NCBI RefSeq assembly: GCF_000471905.2
Contig: NW_006498150.1
Coordinates: 547,924 to 611,923, forward strand
Length of the DNA stretch: 64,000 bases
Direction: 5' to 3'
Source of the DNA: Amborella trichopoda
Lineage: Eukaryota; Streptophyta; Magnoliopsida; Amborellales; Amborellaceae
Positions 32,335 to 44,363 of this stretch are shown one piece after another; the first letter of the stretch is position 1, and every line of letters starts with the position of its first letter. The translations under genes and the position numbers were made by a program. The notes below the pieces were generated by a model, which made no database searches, was not told the DNA's origin, and was given only the letters and a program-made list of their open reading frames with translations.

Positions 32335-32750
32335 TAAATATGGAAATAAATCTATATAAGGTTGCAGTATTGAAATGTAGAAGTAAAAGTATACTTCAAT
32401 AATCCATCATAAAAAGTTATTTGGATGTTAGAAAACCCTTTAGTTTATCATATCGACAATGAGATGTATGAATTTGAAAATACATTTGTTTTTCGAGCAA
32501 GGAAAATAATGTATCTTGCAACACATTATATGGACCGTCCATTTTCAAGTTTTTCATGGGTTTACATATCTACTTGATTTGAACTATTTTTAAAGTTTTA
32601 TATTTTATAATTAAAGAAAAAAATAGATTCTCAAACCGTCTTAAGATTTTTTATATTAAAATTATATTTATGATAAAAATTTAGAGGTTCGCCTTAATTG
32701 GATTTTTTAGGGTTTAAACCTTATGCAAACCACATCCCTTATATATAAAA
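32335..32750. mobile_element. MITE subfamily A
   Basis: Runs from TATATAAGGTTGCAGTATTG to TTAAACCTTATGCAAACCAC, with the core CATATCGACAATGAGATGTA and GGACCGTCCATTTTCAAG. Inverted relative to 4500-4890. Confidence 0.65.
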
Positions 32751-32754
32751 ATAA

Positions 32755-33135
32755 TTATATAAGGCTGCAATCTTATACTATAAGTATAAGTAAGGTGAAC
32801 CTTAACACTCCAACAAAAAAAAGAGCATTCAAAAGTTGGAAAGCCTTGTAATTTGATCATTTCGACTTTGAGATATATAGATATAAAGAATAAAAAAAGT
32901 CATTCTTGAGTCAGTGTGTGCAAGATCCCGCTGATTCACGTAAGATGGACATTATAAAAAAACTCACCAGTTTTGTATGGTGTAATTTTTTTTTTCAAAT
33001 AGATTACATTTTAAACATCAATTTCTTTTTTCATGTTCATGATCATCTTAACCGAGATCATAAATCCCTAAAATTTTAGATTGAAAATCCATTTCTAAGA
33101 TGATTTAAGAGGGGCCCATATATGTATAGTATGCA
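32755..33135. mobile_element. Partial A element followed by a partial F element
   Basis: 32755-32890 repeats the left part of an A element (ATATAAGGCTGCAATCTTAT, GATCATTTCGACTTTGAGAT). Then 32970-33135 carries F-type blocks (TTCATGTTCATGATCATCTT, GGGGCCCATATATGTA). The junction is at ~32900-32960. Confidence 0.45.
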
Positions 33136-33159
33136 TCCCGCATATATATTAGGATAAAA

Positions 33160-33335
33160 TTTATTTTTGTTCAAATAGGTCACAATTACTCATAGCCATT
33201 AGATGTCTAATTGGGTAGTTTGAAATGTGTCACAAACTTCGATAATTTTTTTTTTGAAATCAGATGGACAATAGTGATTTGTGACTTCATATCTCTTTGT
33301 ATACTTTTCAAAAAGCGAAAAAGAATTTCAAATCT
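33160..33335. mobile_element. MITE family D
   Basis: Arms AGGTCACAATTACTCATAGCCATTAG and TGATTTGTGACTTCATATCTC (abridged) surround the centre CACAAACTTCGATAATT, as in 55325-55515. Confidence 0.5.
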
Positions 33336-33427
33336 AAAAACTAGTGCATGTTGTATTAAATTATCTGGATTGTTTATTTTCAAGATTTTCAAGTTTTATA
33401 GATTTGCTAGATTTGTACTATTTTTTA

Positions 33428-33830
33428 AAGGAAAAAGTTCATATAAGGTTGCAACCTTTAAATGTAGAATTACATATGCACCTCAAAAATCCATCGAAAA
33501 TGTCGTTTTAATGTTGAAAAACCCTTTAATGGATCATCTCGACATCAAAATATAAGAATATGAAAAAAAACAAGTTTTTGAGTCCTAGAAATAGTGCATC
33601 TTACAACATATTATCTAGACCGTCAATTTTCAAGATTTTCATATGTTTATTGATCTACTTGACTTTAAGAATTTTTTGAGTTCTAAAATTTTCTAATTAT
33701 ATATGACAATAGATTTTAATATAATACTAAGAATTTTTTACACCAAAACTACATGTTACGATAAATTTTGGAGGTGCGCCTTATTTGGATTGTTTAAGAT
33801 TGCAACCTTATAGAAACCACACCCTTTTTT
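33428..33830. mobile_element. MITE subfamily A
   Basis: Starts GAAAAAGTTCATATAAGGTT and ends GATTGCAACCTTATAGAAAC, with TCATCTCGACATCAAAATAT and TCTAGACCGTCAATTTTCAA inside. Inverted relative to 4500-4890. Confidence 0.75.
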
Positions 33831-33832
33831 AA

Positions 33833-34225
33833 ATGGAAAAAGTTTATATAAGTGCGTGGCTCTAAACAATCATATTATGGTGCACCTCAAAAATTTCAAA
33901 AGAAGAGGTTGTTTTGATGCCCAAATATATTTAGATTGATCATCTTGACCTCAAGGTACATGGACATGAGAAAATTGGATTTAAAGTTTTGGAAAATAGT
34001 ATATATTGTAATGCATTATTGGACTGTCAATTTTCAAGTTTTCATAGATCTACTCGATATATACTATTTTTTAAGCTTTAACTTTTATAATTAAATCTAA
34101 AAATATGTTTTAAGGCTATCATAAAGATTTCCAGTATTGAAACTACATTTCTCGACACTACTTGAAGGAGCACTTTACTTTGATTGTTTAGAGCATCGGC
34201 ACTAGGCAAACTTCAACCTTTTTAA
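33833..34225. mobile_element. MITE subfamily B
   Basis: GTGCGTGGCTCTAAACAATC at the left and TTTGATTGTTTAGAGCATCG at the right are complementary. The core GATCATCTTGACCTCAAGGT, GGACTGTCAATTTTCAAG and TAAGGCTATCATAAAGATTT matches 51945-52335. It abuts the preceding A element. Confidence 0.75.
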
Positions 34226-35130
34226 ATTTCTAATTTAATAACTAGGATTGAATACAAATTTACAAGCCATCATAAGATTTTTATTTATTTATTTTTTGGG
34301 TAATTCAGTGGGAATGAAGAGCCCTTACTTTTTAAATCATTGGTAGTTTTTGAAGGCATTAGGTGAAAATGAAAGCCTAGACCTTAGCTAGGGTACAAGT
34401 AGTGCTACCACCACAAATCCAACCCTATTCTCAAGCTATCATAAGGTTTATGAAACTCAAACTATATCTCCATACAAAATTTTAAAGTGCACCTTACTTC
34501 CACCCTATAAAGAGGCAACCTTATGTAAATCTCACCCTTTAAATATTAAAATATATATAAAATTTGGGGGCATGCATAGATTTGAAAGGGGTGCACATGC
34601 TAAAAACAATAAAAAATATATCTAGTGATAAAAAAAATACGAAAATACCTCTAAAAATTGAAAGGGCATTTTGATCATTATTTTACAAAAAATAATTTGT
34701 TTGTATTTTTTTCTAGGTTCGTTTTAATTTTATGATGGGATACCCAAAATTTCATCCAAAAATGTTTTGTAAAAAAAATTGAAAACCAAAACAGCGTTTG
34801 GTGAGATATTGTGGTATGTGCAATCGTAGTGATCGAACGGCAGCCAAACGGGGTCACATGTCATATATTGTTCACATAAAAACAATTCCCAAAATAAAAA
34901 ACATAAAAAATTAGCTTTTGGGGACCGGTTGATACTTGGGCTGGAGCTGGACCAGTACGGGCCGAATCCCAATCCTAAATGGATGAATCCTGATCGCAAC
35001 TGTGTTTTTGGAAAACACTGGGTCAAAGTAGCCCATCCAAATAATAATTGTTAAGGCTGTTACATCAACCAGTATAGCATTAAACTTCCTAATGGCTATG
35101 TCATTTCTTTAAAAAATTGTATCCAAAATA
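34226..35130. other. Intergenic with MITE fragments
   Basis: 34440-34540 is the right part of an A-like element (AAGTGCACCTTACTTCC, AGGCAACCTTATGTAAATCT). 34390-34425 repeats the GTGCTACCACCAC phrase. 34590-34760 has weak family-C similarity (AAAATACCTCTAAAAATTGA, then AGGGCATTTTGATCATTA). No gene. Confidence 0.4.
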
Positions 35131-35828
35131 CCCAAATCTCAAACGTTAATGAAGAATATGAATAATTTTGGTAATTTGGCATTAGTGATGTGAGCTTGCT
35201 TGAATTCATGCTTCCCTTCTCTTCTCTTCTCTTCTCTTTGCTTTTTCTTCTTCTTCTTCCTCTGTTTTTTTTTTTTTAATAATTAATTTATCTTGATTCT
35301 CAACCTTGAATAAGGGAAGACATTTATGTCAATTAGTTTAGGCCAAGGTAACACAAACTAAATTTGGAATCAACCTTTGATTCCTTGGCTTAGGAAATCA
35401 AAATAAAAGTTTTAATTATTTTTAAAAATGATGAATGAATCATCGATTCTTCTCCCAAAAAGAAATTGGTTGTGTTCTATCCAAAAGATCCAGATCCTAA
35501 AAAAGGGTGATATAATAGTTTTCCTCAAATTAAGTGGCACACTGAAAATGATAGTCATAGCCTAGATTGTTCATAGTGCCGAACTACAACTCATTATTTT
35601 TCATTGGACAACCCATGCTGTGATTTTAACATTAGCATTTTTAGTTTTGAAAAATACTTGTGTGTATTTCAAAATAACATGGTTTTTGTAGGTATTTTTA
35701 AGTTGTGTTTTGTGAGAAAGAAAGTTGTTGGTTTTAGTCATACATTGAAGATGAAAGAGTAAATTGAGCAGTATTTAATTGTAGACATTCACATGCTTTA
35801 TACTCTTAGAACAAAGGCGAGAATGTTA

Positions 35829-36395
35829 GTGCACGTGCGTGTGCTAGGGCATGGGCCTAAGGGCGCTTGATATCCCACTTTGTACTTCGCATCGACGCCT
35901 CTCGCTCAACCACGTCTACGGGGCTTAATATCGCTCAATATCTTTTTGTAAGCATGACTCGTAAGTATGACTCGTGTGGGACATCCAAGAGTCATCTAGC
36001 CATTGAAGAAAACCAACTATCTAGCTGTTGAAGAAAATGAGGCCGATAACAACAGCCGTTGAGATTTAAGAGCATGCATGTAACTTGTAAATATTTGATG
36101 GTGCATGTAACCATTTCTACAATAAATATACAGCTTCTCTATAACTCTATAAAAAAAAGTCCCTTTTGCCACACGAAAACAACCTTTAGCAAGTCTCTCT
36201 CAACACATCTTTGTCTGTAAAATTCCAAAGAGCATAACTGTTAACTAAACTCTCTCTCTACCCATTTTTTTCTCTCTCTTTCTAAAAGTTCATAAGACTT
36301 TGGTGTCTTGTTTTCCAAGCTCAGGTACATTGAGCTTTGGAACATAAAAAGAGACTTTTGTATGTCTCAAAATTGAATTGGCCACACACCGATTA
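35829..36395 (+). mobile_element. Possible solo LTR within the duplicated segment
   Basis: Opens TGTTAGTGCACGTGCGTGTG and could end at ...CACACCGATTACA. It has a TATA-like CTCTATAAAAAAAAGTCCCT (~36141-36160) that is conserved in copy 2 (~61508-61530), followed by a CT-rich leader. The layout suits a retrotransposon LTR, but no second LTR or PBS flanks it. Confidence 0.35.
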
Positions 36396-37124
36396 CATTA
36401 TCGAAAGGGGCAATTATCGTCTTTCGATTTACTGAATTTAAATTACCTTTTTGCATCTTTTTGATCCGATAATTTCCATCATCATTATGCTCAAATTAAG
36501 TGGCTTGAGAAAAGTGGGGTTTACACCGACTTGTTAAATGTTTGAAACTGAAACCCACTATTTTACATGGGAAATTATTGTTCTGACCATGGATAATATC
36601 ATCATTTTTCTCAAATTAAGTACATCAAGCATAATAATAATTATTTTTTTGAAAAGTTAAGAACTCGGGCATAGTTATATAATATTAAAATAACCGTTCA
36701 TCTCATAAAGCAGTTCCTTGTCATAAAGAAAAGCTAAACAACCATAACAAAACTCGTAGCTCAAAAGACTAGCCACTGGTACTCCTATGCTATTTGATTT
36801 CCTATAGCGCATGGCCCACGCACAAGCTCTTCTCACAAAGCTAGTAGCTTTTTGCTTTTTATAATAAAATGTTTTATATTTTTAGTTATTAAACTTTAAT
36901 ACTTTTAAATTTCATTCACTCGTTTCGGTCTTTTTTAGGTGCTGAAAAGTAGATCAACCATTGCTAGCAAACAATCGCTCTTGTATATTTTCTCAACAAG
37001 AAGTCAGAGCCATATATTTAATTTCGATTGTTGTTGAACCTGAACGATTAAGAGTATTTTAGTTCAAACCAAGTTATGGTTCTATGTTAAGTAATTTGAA
37101 AATTAAGAATATTTTTTTTTACCC

Positions 37125-37440
37125 GGTTTCTATGCGGCCAAGACCCCATATATAGAAATAGGGGCCTCTTAATAAATCTATTTTTGAGATGGGTTTTACG
37201 ACTCAATTTTTAAGGACATGTAATCTCTAACGTAGAGATCATGAATATGAAAAAAAATAAATAAATTTTAAAAACTAAAAATAATAATTCAAGTAAGAAA
37301 ACATTTGGACCGTTAGTTTTTATTGTTTTTAGATGGAACACCTACTTGCATCTTTATATTTTATGGACTGCATATGTAGAAAAGCGATCCACCCTAAATG
37401 AAACAAATTTCTTTTTTTTTTTTTTTCGAGGAGATAACTC
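37125..37440. mobile_element. MITE family F
   Basis: CGGTTTCTATGCGGCCAAGA at one side and TGGACTGCATATGTAGAAAA at the other are partly complementary. Core: AAGGACATGTAATCTCTAAC, GAGATCATGAATATGAAAAA, TTTTTAGATGGAACACCTAC. Sister copies are 62205-62500 (paralogous position) and 53690-53990 (inverted). Confidence 0.65.
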
Positions 37441-37544
37441 CGTATGCACTGTCAAATGGATGTTTTGAGCCCATAATGATTTTTGTAAGATTATTTGAAA
37501 CTAATTTCCCAAACTAATAGAAACAACAACAACAATAATAATTT

Positions 37545-38056
37545 TATAAGGGTAAACTTTCTATACTTCTCCTACTATAAAAAACTTATATATTTCCCCG
37601 TATCTAACAATCGATTCCGAATGGACAGCTGAGATGGCCGCCATCACAGTGTCATACCTTTATACTATTTTATTTTTAATTTTTTTTCTACAAAGCATTT
37701 GACACAAAATTTTGGGCATCCACTCTTCTTTTAAACTCTTACCTATTAAATATATAAAAAATATTTTCAATAAAATAAAAAAATCAAAATACCCCTAAAA
37801 AATTTCAAGGGTGTTATGGTCATTATATTTTTATCAACAATATTTCTTTTTTTAATATTGGCTTTAGGTGCACCCCATTGCACATACCAAATTTCATATT
37901 TATATAATTTATAAAAAAAATTAAAAAGAAAATACTTTGAGGCATCAGATCTAGATCAAACGGTTAGTGACTCACTTAATCTCGATCGAACAGCTGGATG
38001 AGGGAGAAGTATATATCTTCTATATAATAGGGGAAATATAGAAACCTTTCCCATTT
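37545..38056. mobile_element. MITE family C, ~500 bp
   Basis: Left end AAACTTTCTATACTTCTCCT, right end GGGGAAATATAGAAACCTTT, complementary. Inside are CAACAATCGATTCCGAATGG and, near the other end, the complementary-type GATCGAACAGCTGGATGAGG. Other copies are 46055-46515 and 63130-63645. Confidence 0.75.
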
Positions 38057-38224
38057 TATAATAGGGATATTTACCTAAATATCATATTTTTGAATTAAAT
38101 AATAGCTCCAAAGTTTTCATATTTCATGCTACATCCACATTTTTACATCAAAATTTTCCTAAAAATACCGATGGTTTGGTATTTGAAGTGTCGAACCACT
38201 TTTCTTTTTTAACTTACATAGAGG

Positions 38225-38302
38225 TTTTCTCTTTTTTATCAAAACACTCACATTGGGGTTTTCTCTTTTTATCAGAACACTCACATTGGGGTTTTTTCTT
38301 GT
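38225..38302. repeat. 33-bp tandem repeat
   Basis: AACACTCACATTGGGGTTTT plus TCTCTTTTTATCA occurs twice with a leading partial unit. At the matching place in copy 2 (63825-63925) a different, ~51-bp unit is duplicated instead. Confidence 0.7.
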
Positions 38303-38510
38303 TATCAAAATTCGGTTCGACACTTCAACTGCCATACCCATTTCTAGGCTCCCCTTTTATTTGGAGAAGTCGATTCGTTGTTTCAAGTGTTGAACTAAAT
38401 TCTAGGTTCTCTTTTCTTCCAGAATTTTGTTCGCCATTGAATTCTAAGTTCTCATTTTTGCAAGAAGCCGGTTTGGCACTCTAGGGGGGTCCTTTTTGCC
38501 AGAAGTTGGT

Positions 38511-41001
38511 TTAGCTCTCTTTTATCCGAAACTAATTTAAAACTTTGATCCATACATGAATTAAAAAAAAAGAAAGAAAGAAATGCAATTAAGCACATCA
38601 AGGGCCGGAAGTATTTTGGGAAAATTTGACTGAAAAAAGGGATTAATTTTTAATTCTGAAAAATATTTAAGATATTTACACATTTCCACTTATAATAATA
38701 ATCAAATATCTAAAAGACAACAGTTTTGGAATGTGATATTTTAAAAAGGATATTCACATAGCAATGTAACGGATGCATTATAGTGCCATCTTTCATTTTT
38801 CATTACATTCAAGGAATGATAATATTTTAATGAATTTAAATGGTAGTTTCCAAAATATAAATAAAAATAGAATGAAATGACAAGGTTCATATCACCCTTT
38901 TTCAAAAAATTTAAGGGTTTATATACCATGAGACCATATATCTTTTATTACAAGGAGGCCACACTCGTAGCCATTAGATGTCAAATTAGATAGCTTAGTG
39001 TGTCCTAAAGTTCGAGAAACCTTTATTTTTGAACTGTCTAGTCAATGGGACTCTGATTGTGACCTTGTTGTACCAAAGTCTCTTTGTATACTTTTCCAAA
39101 TTTTAAAAAAAGCCTCATCTTCATGATTATTGGATACTGTAAACTTCAAAATACCCAATATTGACTACTTCAGGCAATTTTGAGTTTACAAGGTGGTGCG
39201 GTTATACGGTCTTGAGGCCTATAATTTGAGGTGGCAAGATCTGATCAATGATAATACCTTCCATATGTCCATGTCACTCAGGTAAGCATGGATAGGAACG
39301 GCCAGTCCAAGACTAGAGGGCACCTCAAGACTCTCACTGAGCCCACAATGGGCTGTCTGGGCAACAATACCTAATGCTAGGGCTCCATGTTGATAGTCGT
39401 TCGACCCGCATCGTATTGTTTGCTAGGTGGTTAAGGAAGATTGCCTCAACATAATTGGTTAGATAGACGGTCATCAGAGGAGGCTTAAGTGTTGTGGCAT
39501 GATTAATTAGACACATGCTCACATCGATTCAATGTGATCCACGATAACTGGATCATGATCCTATGCATTGTATCCATGAAACACTTTTTGAAAATGACCA
39601 ATGAACCTTCCACAATTCACAATCTATCCCCACTTATTTCGTAATTGGACCAACCTAATCCTGTGAGATCTAGACCTGCTAATCACTATGCAAAACACTA
39701 ACCGGTTGGCATGAAGGCAATCTTTATGGATAAATCGCTTAAAATAAACAAAGGATAACCAACCATGAAGGTCAGCCAGTCTAGTTGATTTACATAAGAT
39801 GAGAAAATAAAATGAAAATTCAAGCATTATTGGAAAGAAAATATTTGTGCTGCAATAACTTTATTCTAGTGTAGTTTTATCATAAAAAAAAGCCACATAT
39901 GTTACAACTTACAACTCTTACGTTCAACATACAGTACAATTCTTACGTTCAACATACAATACAATTCTTACGTTCAAAACTCTATGGAACTTGTTTGAAA
40001 TATGCGTACTCCAATGTTGTCACTTTATCTTTTGCTACAGCAGCATCCTCTATCCTATCTGCAAGTATATATGGCTTCTCCTAAACAACCACACACAAAA
40101 CCTGAGCTTTTGTTCTTTACCAAAAAAAAATCCAACTGAGACCATTCTGTATGATATTCTAGAGCTCCAGATACTAGCTTTTCCAATTCTATTTGGAGTT
40201 TTCTTTAGTGAATAAAGACCCATGTGAGTCATGACAAATCACACTTCTATTGGATTTGTTCATAATTTCGGAAACACACAAACCCCCCATAATTTAAGAG
40301 ATACTCAATAGAATCAAGAGTATAACCATTTACGAAATCAGCTTGTCAAGAGACATTGTAGGACTTGATACAAGTAAATTATGTGTTCTTCTGTAAAAGA
40401 GAAAAAGAAGAAAAAGTATAGAGAATGAGAGATCTATGGTTTGCACCAGTAAAATCTTGTCACAAAGGATTTAATAAAAGAGTTCAACAAAGAGAAGTTG
40501 GCCTCAAGTCGAATGTTCTCTCAAAGAAAGTATATCTAAAAGTTTTTTTGAGTACTTTGAAATGAGAGCTTTATAGGAAATGCTTTAAAAGAAACATCCC
40601 TTTTCCCATAAGCACGTAGGTGTCCTTAATATCTAGCAGAAGAGAACTTTCTACATACATATGCAGTATCCTGGACTTGACTAACATTTGAGATAGAAAA
40701 ACCTAACTTGTGAAAAACCAGAAGCTTTTGGGAGTCTATAGTATTCCATTGCTTGTAATGTTTGATGTGCATATCTCTTATAGGAGCTGTACACCGATAC
40801 TTCTATTGAATTAAACATAAGAAGACTTGAACATATATATAAAGTCAAATTTGATGTATGGTCCATGGAAATGAGTAGGCCATGCCACCCCAACATATAT
40901 AGGGGTGCGTGCCACCTAGGAAGAGAGAGATAGAAAGATGAGCTTAAAGAGAGAGAGAAGAGAGAAGGCTAGAGAGAGGCGTGGAGAGGAGAGAGTCAGG
41001 A
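38511..41001. other. Intergenic; D-type MITE at 38928-39085 and possible gypsy LTR at the right
   Basis: 38928-39085 holds GAGACCATATATCTTTTATT, GTAGCCATTAGATGTCAAAT and AAGTTCGAGAAACC (family D, one arm clear). 39905-39975 has three copies of ACAATTCTTACGTTCAAC. 40830-40990 precedes the gypsy primer site and carries a TATA-like ATATATATAAAG and GA-rich DNA, as an LTR end might, but its other copy is not in the window. No genes. Confidence 0.4.
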
Positions 41002-42225
41002 AATCTGGTATTAGAGCCGGCCGAGGGGATGGAGAAAAAAAAAATTAGCTTGCAAAACTCCCAAGAAGTGCATAGAGAAACTTCTGAAAGACATGGAGCA
41101 GTACTTGCTAAAATTTTACATCGATTGGATGAATGAAGAGGAGTACCTAGGGATCTTGAAGGATCGACAAGGTGATCACACGTTCCCATTGGAGCTGGTC
41201 AAACATTTGGTAACAATGGAGGCATCCAAACTTATACCATGAGGTTATAATTTCCTCATTTCGATGGAACTAACCCAACTGGTTAGCTTTTCAAAGCAAA
41301 ACAATATTTTAATTATCATCAGGTACCGCCAGCTCAATAGCTAGCCATTGCATCTTTTAATATGGATGGAGAAGCACTCGAATGGTATCATTGGTACATT
41401 GAATACCAACCGGAGGCTTCATGGGAGCAGTTTGTTGAAGCTATGGATGCTAGATTCGGACATACAAGAAGTGAACATTACGCCGGTCGACTATCCAAAT
41501 TTCAACAAATGAGTACCATATTAGAGTATCAAAGGGAGTTCCAAAGACTATCAAACAAAGTCAAGGGTCTTTCAGAAGGCTATCTGATCGACGTATATAT
41601 CAGTAAATTGAAAGATAAAATAAGGGTTGGAGTTTAGAAGATGAATCCTACTACCCTTCCTGAAGCTTTCGGTTTGGCACGACTACAAGAGGAAGAGGTA
41701 ATTGCAAGGCGAAGGTCATTGAGACCTGAATTTCCATGACCTAGGCCGATGGCAACCATTAGCCTAGTTAAGAATCTGGTACCCGTGATCAGACGCTTAA
41801 CTTAAGTTGAAGCTAGAGCGCGAAGAAGGAAGGGGTTGTGTTACCATTATGATGAAAGGTTCACTCCCTTTCATAAATGTAAAACCCAACAATTGTTTTA
41901 GGTAGGAGGACTACAACAAGATGAAAAAGAGGACGATGATGAACATGAGTTGAAAGCTACTCATGAGGAAATTAAAAAGGGAGAAGATCTGGATGAAACA
42001 CCCCAAATCTCCTTACATGCAATAGCTGGCACTAGATCTCCCCAAACCATGAGAATTTTAAGAACATTAAAACATTGTCCTCTCACTTCTTAATTGATAG
42101 TGGGTCTACCCATAATTTTATTAAAACCCCCAGTATCATCTGGAGAGCATAACTACCTACTCAGTCCAATGGTACATTTGAAGTGACGGTGGCAAATAGA
42201 GAAAATACAAGCAGTTCAAATCTAG
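41002..42225 (+). pseudogene. Ty3/gypsy relic: PBS, gag, knuckle, start of protease
   Basis: A primer site TGGTATTAGAGC (~41009-41020) resembles the initiator-Met tRNA site. The gag reads FDGTNPTG, then WYHWYIEYQPEASWEQFVEA, then TILEYQREFQRLSNKVKGLS, the usual Retrotrans_gag pattern. Stops at 41281 and 41338 replace what are normally W and R/Q codons, consistent with G-to-A or C-to-T decay. A zinc knuckle (~41836-41880) reads LCYHYDERFTPFHKCK, in which the second Cys is Tyr. The protease active site LIDSGSTHNFI lies at ~42090-42122 in another frame. Sequence similarity stops at ~42225, where the minus-strand copia relic begins; reverse transcriptase and integrase are missing. Confidence 0.82.
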
Positions 42226-43533
42226 GACTGTGTTTGTGTTTTGCTGCATGATTTTGTTGTGATGTGCTAGGACAAAAAAAATGAGACAAGGTTTCGTGAG
42301 ACATTAAGAACTCTTTTAAAGGTTTATATAAATATTCTTCACTAGAATCAAAATAAAGAATTTCAATGGTTATTAAAATTTGAGTTTTGACTATGGAAGA
42401 AAACTCATTACAAACTTCACAAAATTCTTATTTAGAATTGTAATATATACATCTCGGTGTAACTAAAAATTCACAACGAAAAACACAAAATAATGAGCTA
42501 TAGATGGGATGGAAGAAAGTCCCCATAAATCAGAATGGGTAAGATCAAAAGGTGAATAAATAGTTACTATTAGAAGATGATAATACAATGTATTTTGCTA
42601 ATATGCAGTCAGTATAACGAATATTTGTTAGTTGACACCAGATACCTAAGCCTAGAAACGGAAACATGACATGATCTATTATGCCAAAGTGAAAATAAAA
42701 ATAATGAATATTCAAAACTAGCAAGTAATGGATTGTCTAAATGTTGTAGAACATGTAATTTCGTGAAGTAATATATCCCAACCTTATGCCATGTTCCCAT
42801 TTGCTTCCTCATCAAACGATCCTACACAACACAACTAGAGAGGGAGAAAACAACATCAAAACCTTAGTCATATACTTGTCCAATAGATATCAGGTTCATT
42901 TGAGAGTTTAGGAAGTTAAAACAATTAGGAAGGGATAATTAAGTAGAAGATGATTCAGTCAAACCAATGTGAGTTATGGACATAATAGAACCATTTATTA
43001 TATAAATTAATAGAAATAGGAGAACTCAAGAGATTATAATCAATTATTAAAATCCAAAATCAATGACCCAACAATTCCTACTTGAGAATTTTGATAAAGA
43101 AGATGTAGCAATAGATGTATTACTGATTGCACAAAGAGTTTGTCTATTGACATCCTCTATGTGTTTAGAAGTAGGTTGATTTGGAGAGGAGAGGACATGA
43201 GATGGGGCTAATGCTGAGCCTAGGTGTAGTAGGTTTCTAAACAAAAGACTTCCTTTTTTTTTTAATAAGACAATTAAATTTTATGTGTCCAAGCTATTTG
43301 CAATAAGTTGCATTGAATATTGGATATGTTTGAGCCAGTGCTTAAAAAAACGCCGAGTTGAACCGGACTTGCCCGGTTCGACTCGGGAATCGCCATGGAT
43401 GGTTCGAATTAGTGAAAAAAACGAGAATCGTCCGGTTCTAGAGAGAACCGGACGATTCTGCACAGTGACTCGCCGATTCACTGTACGGAATCGGCGAGTC
43501 CGTACGGAAGAACAGAAATATTTTTTTTTTTTT

Positions 43534-44350
43534 TAATCCATGATAGATTTTTTTGTAATACTTGATCGATTTTTTGTAATCCATGATCGAATTTGTTTTT
43601 TTTTTTTTTGTAATCCATGATCGAATTTTTTGTTTTTTTTTTTGTAACCCATGATAGAATTTTTTGTAATCCATGATCGAATTTTTTGTAATCCATGATC
43701 GAAATGTTTGTTTTTTTCTTGTAATCCATGATCGAATTTTTGTTTTTGTTTTTTTTTGTAACCCATGATAGAATTTTTTGTAATCCATGATCGAATGTTT
43801 TGTAATCTNNNNNNNNNNNNNNNNNNNNGATCGAATGTTTTGTAATCCATTATCGAAATGTTTGTTTTTTTTTGTAATCCATGATCGAAATGTTTGTTTT
43901 TTTTTTATAATCTATGATCGAATTTTTTGTTTTTTTTGTAACCCATGATAGAGTTTTTTGTAATCCACGATTGAATTTTTTGTAATCCATGATCGAATTG
44001 TTTTTTTCTTTTTTTGTAATCCACGATAGAATTTTTTGTTTTTTTATGTTTTTTTTTTTTTGTAATCCATGATCGAATTTTATGTAATCCATGATCGAAT
44101 TTTTTGTAATCCATGATCGAATTTTTTGTAATCCATGATTGAATTTTTTAAAAATTTGTGATTTTTTTTTTTAATCCATGATCGAATTTTTTTTGTAATC
44201 CATGATAGAATTTTTTGAAAATTTGTGATTTATTTTTTTTAATCCATGATCGAATTTTTTTTGTAATCCATTATAGAATTTTTTGAAAATTTGTGATTTT
44301 TTTTTTTTAATCCATGATCGATTTTTTTGAAAATTTGTTATTTTTTTTTT
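43534..44350. repeat. Tandem array TAATCCATGATCGAATTTTTTG inside E1
   Basis: About 30 units of TAATCCATGATNGAATTTTTTG, separated by variable T-runs and broken by 20 N at 43809-43828. On the minus strand it reads as repeated M-D-Y-K-K-F-D-H-G-L-Q, giving several false frames. The gap marks where assembly of the array failed, so its true length is unknown. Confidence 0.9.
43809..43828. other. Assembly gap, 20 N
   Basis: Exactly 20 N within a tandem array; the number is probably a placeholder rather than a measured gap. Confidence 0.95.
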
Positions 44351-44363
44351 ATCCATATTATTC

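Larger units (their letters stand above)
35131..38510. repeat. Duplicated segment, copy 1
   Basis: Collinear with 60446-64000 in the same direction. Shared landmarks in order: TTTGGCATTAGTGATGTGAG, ACACAAACTAAATTTGGAAT, CACACTGAAAATGATAGTCA, GCAGTATTTAATTGTAGACA, GTAGATCAACCATTGCTA, AAGGACATGTAATCTCTAAC and CAACAATCGATTCCGAATGG. By eye, identity is about 85-90%. It includes an LTR-like block, an F MITE and a C MITE. There is a ~280-bp stretch at 36375-36655 absent from copy 2. No gene is seen inside. Confidence 0.85.
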
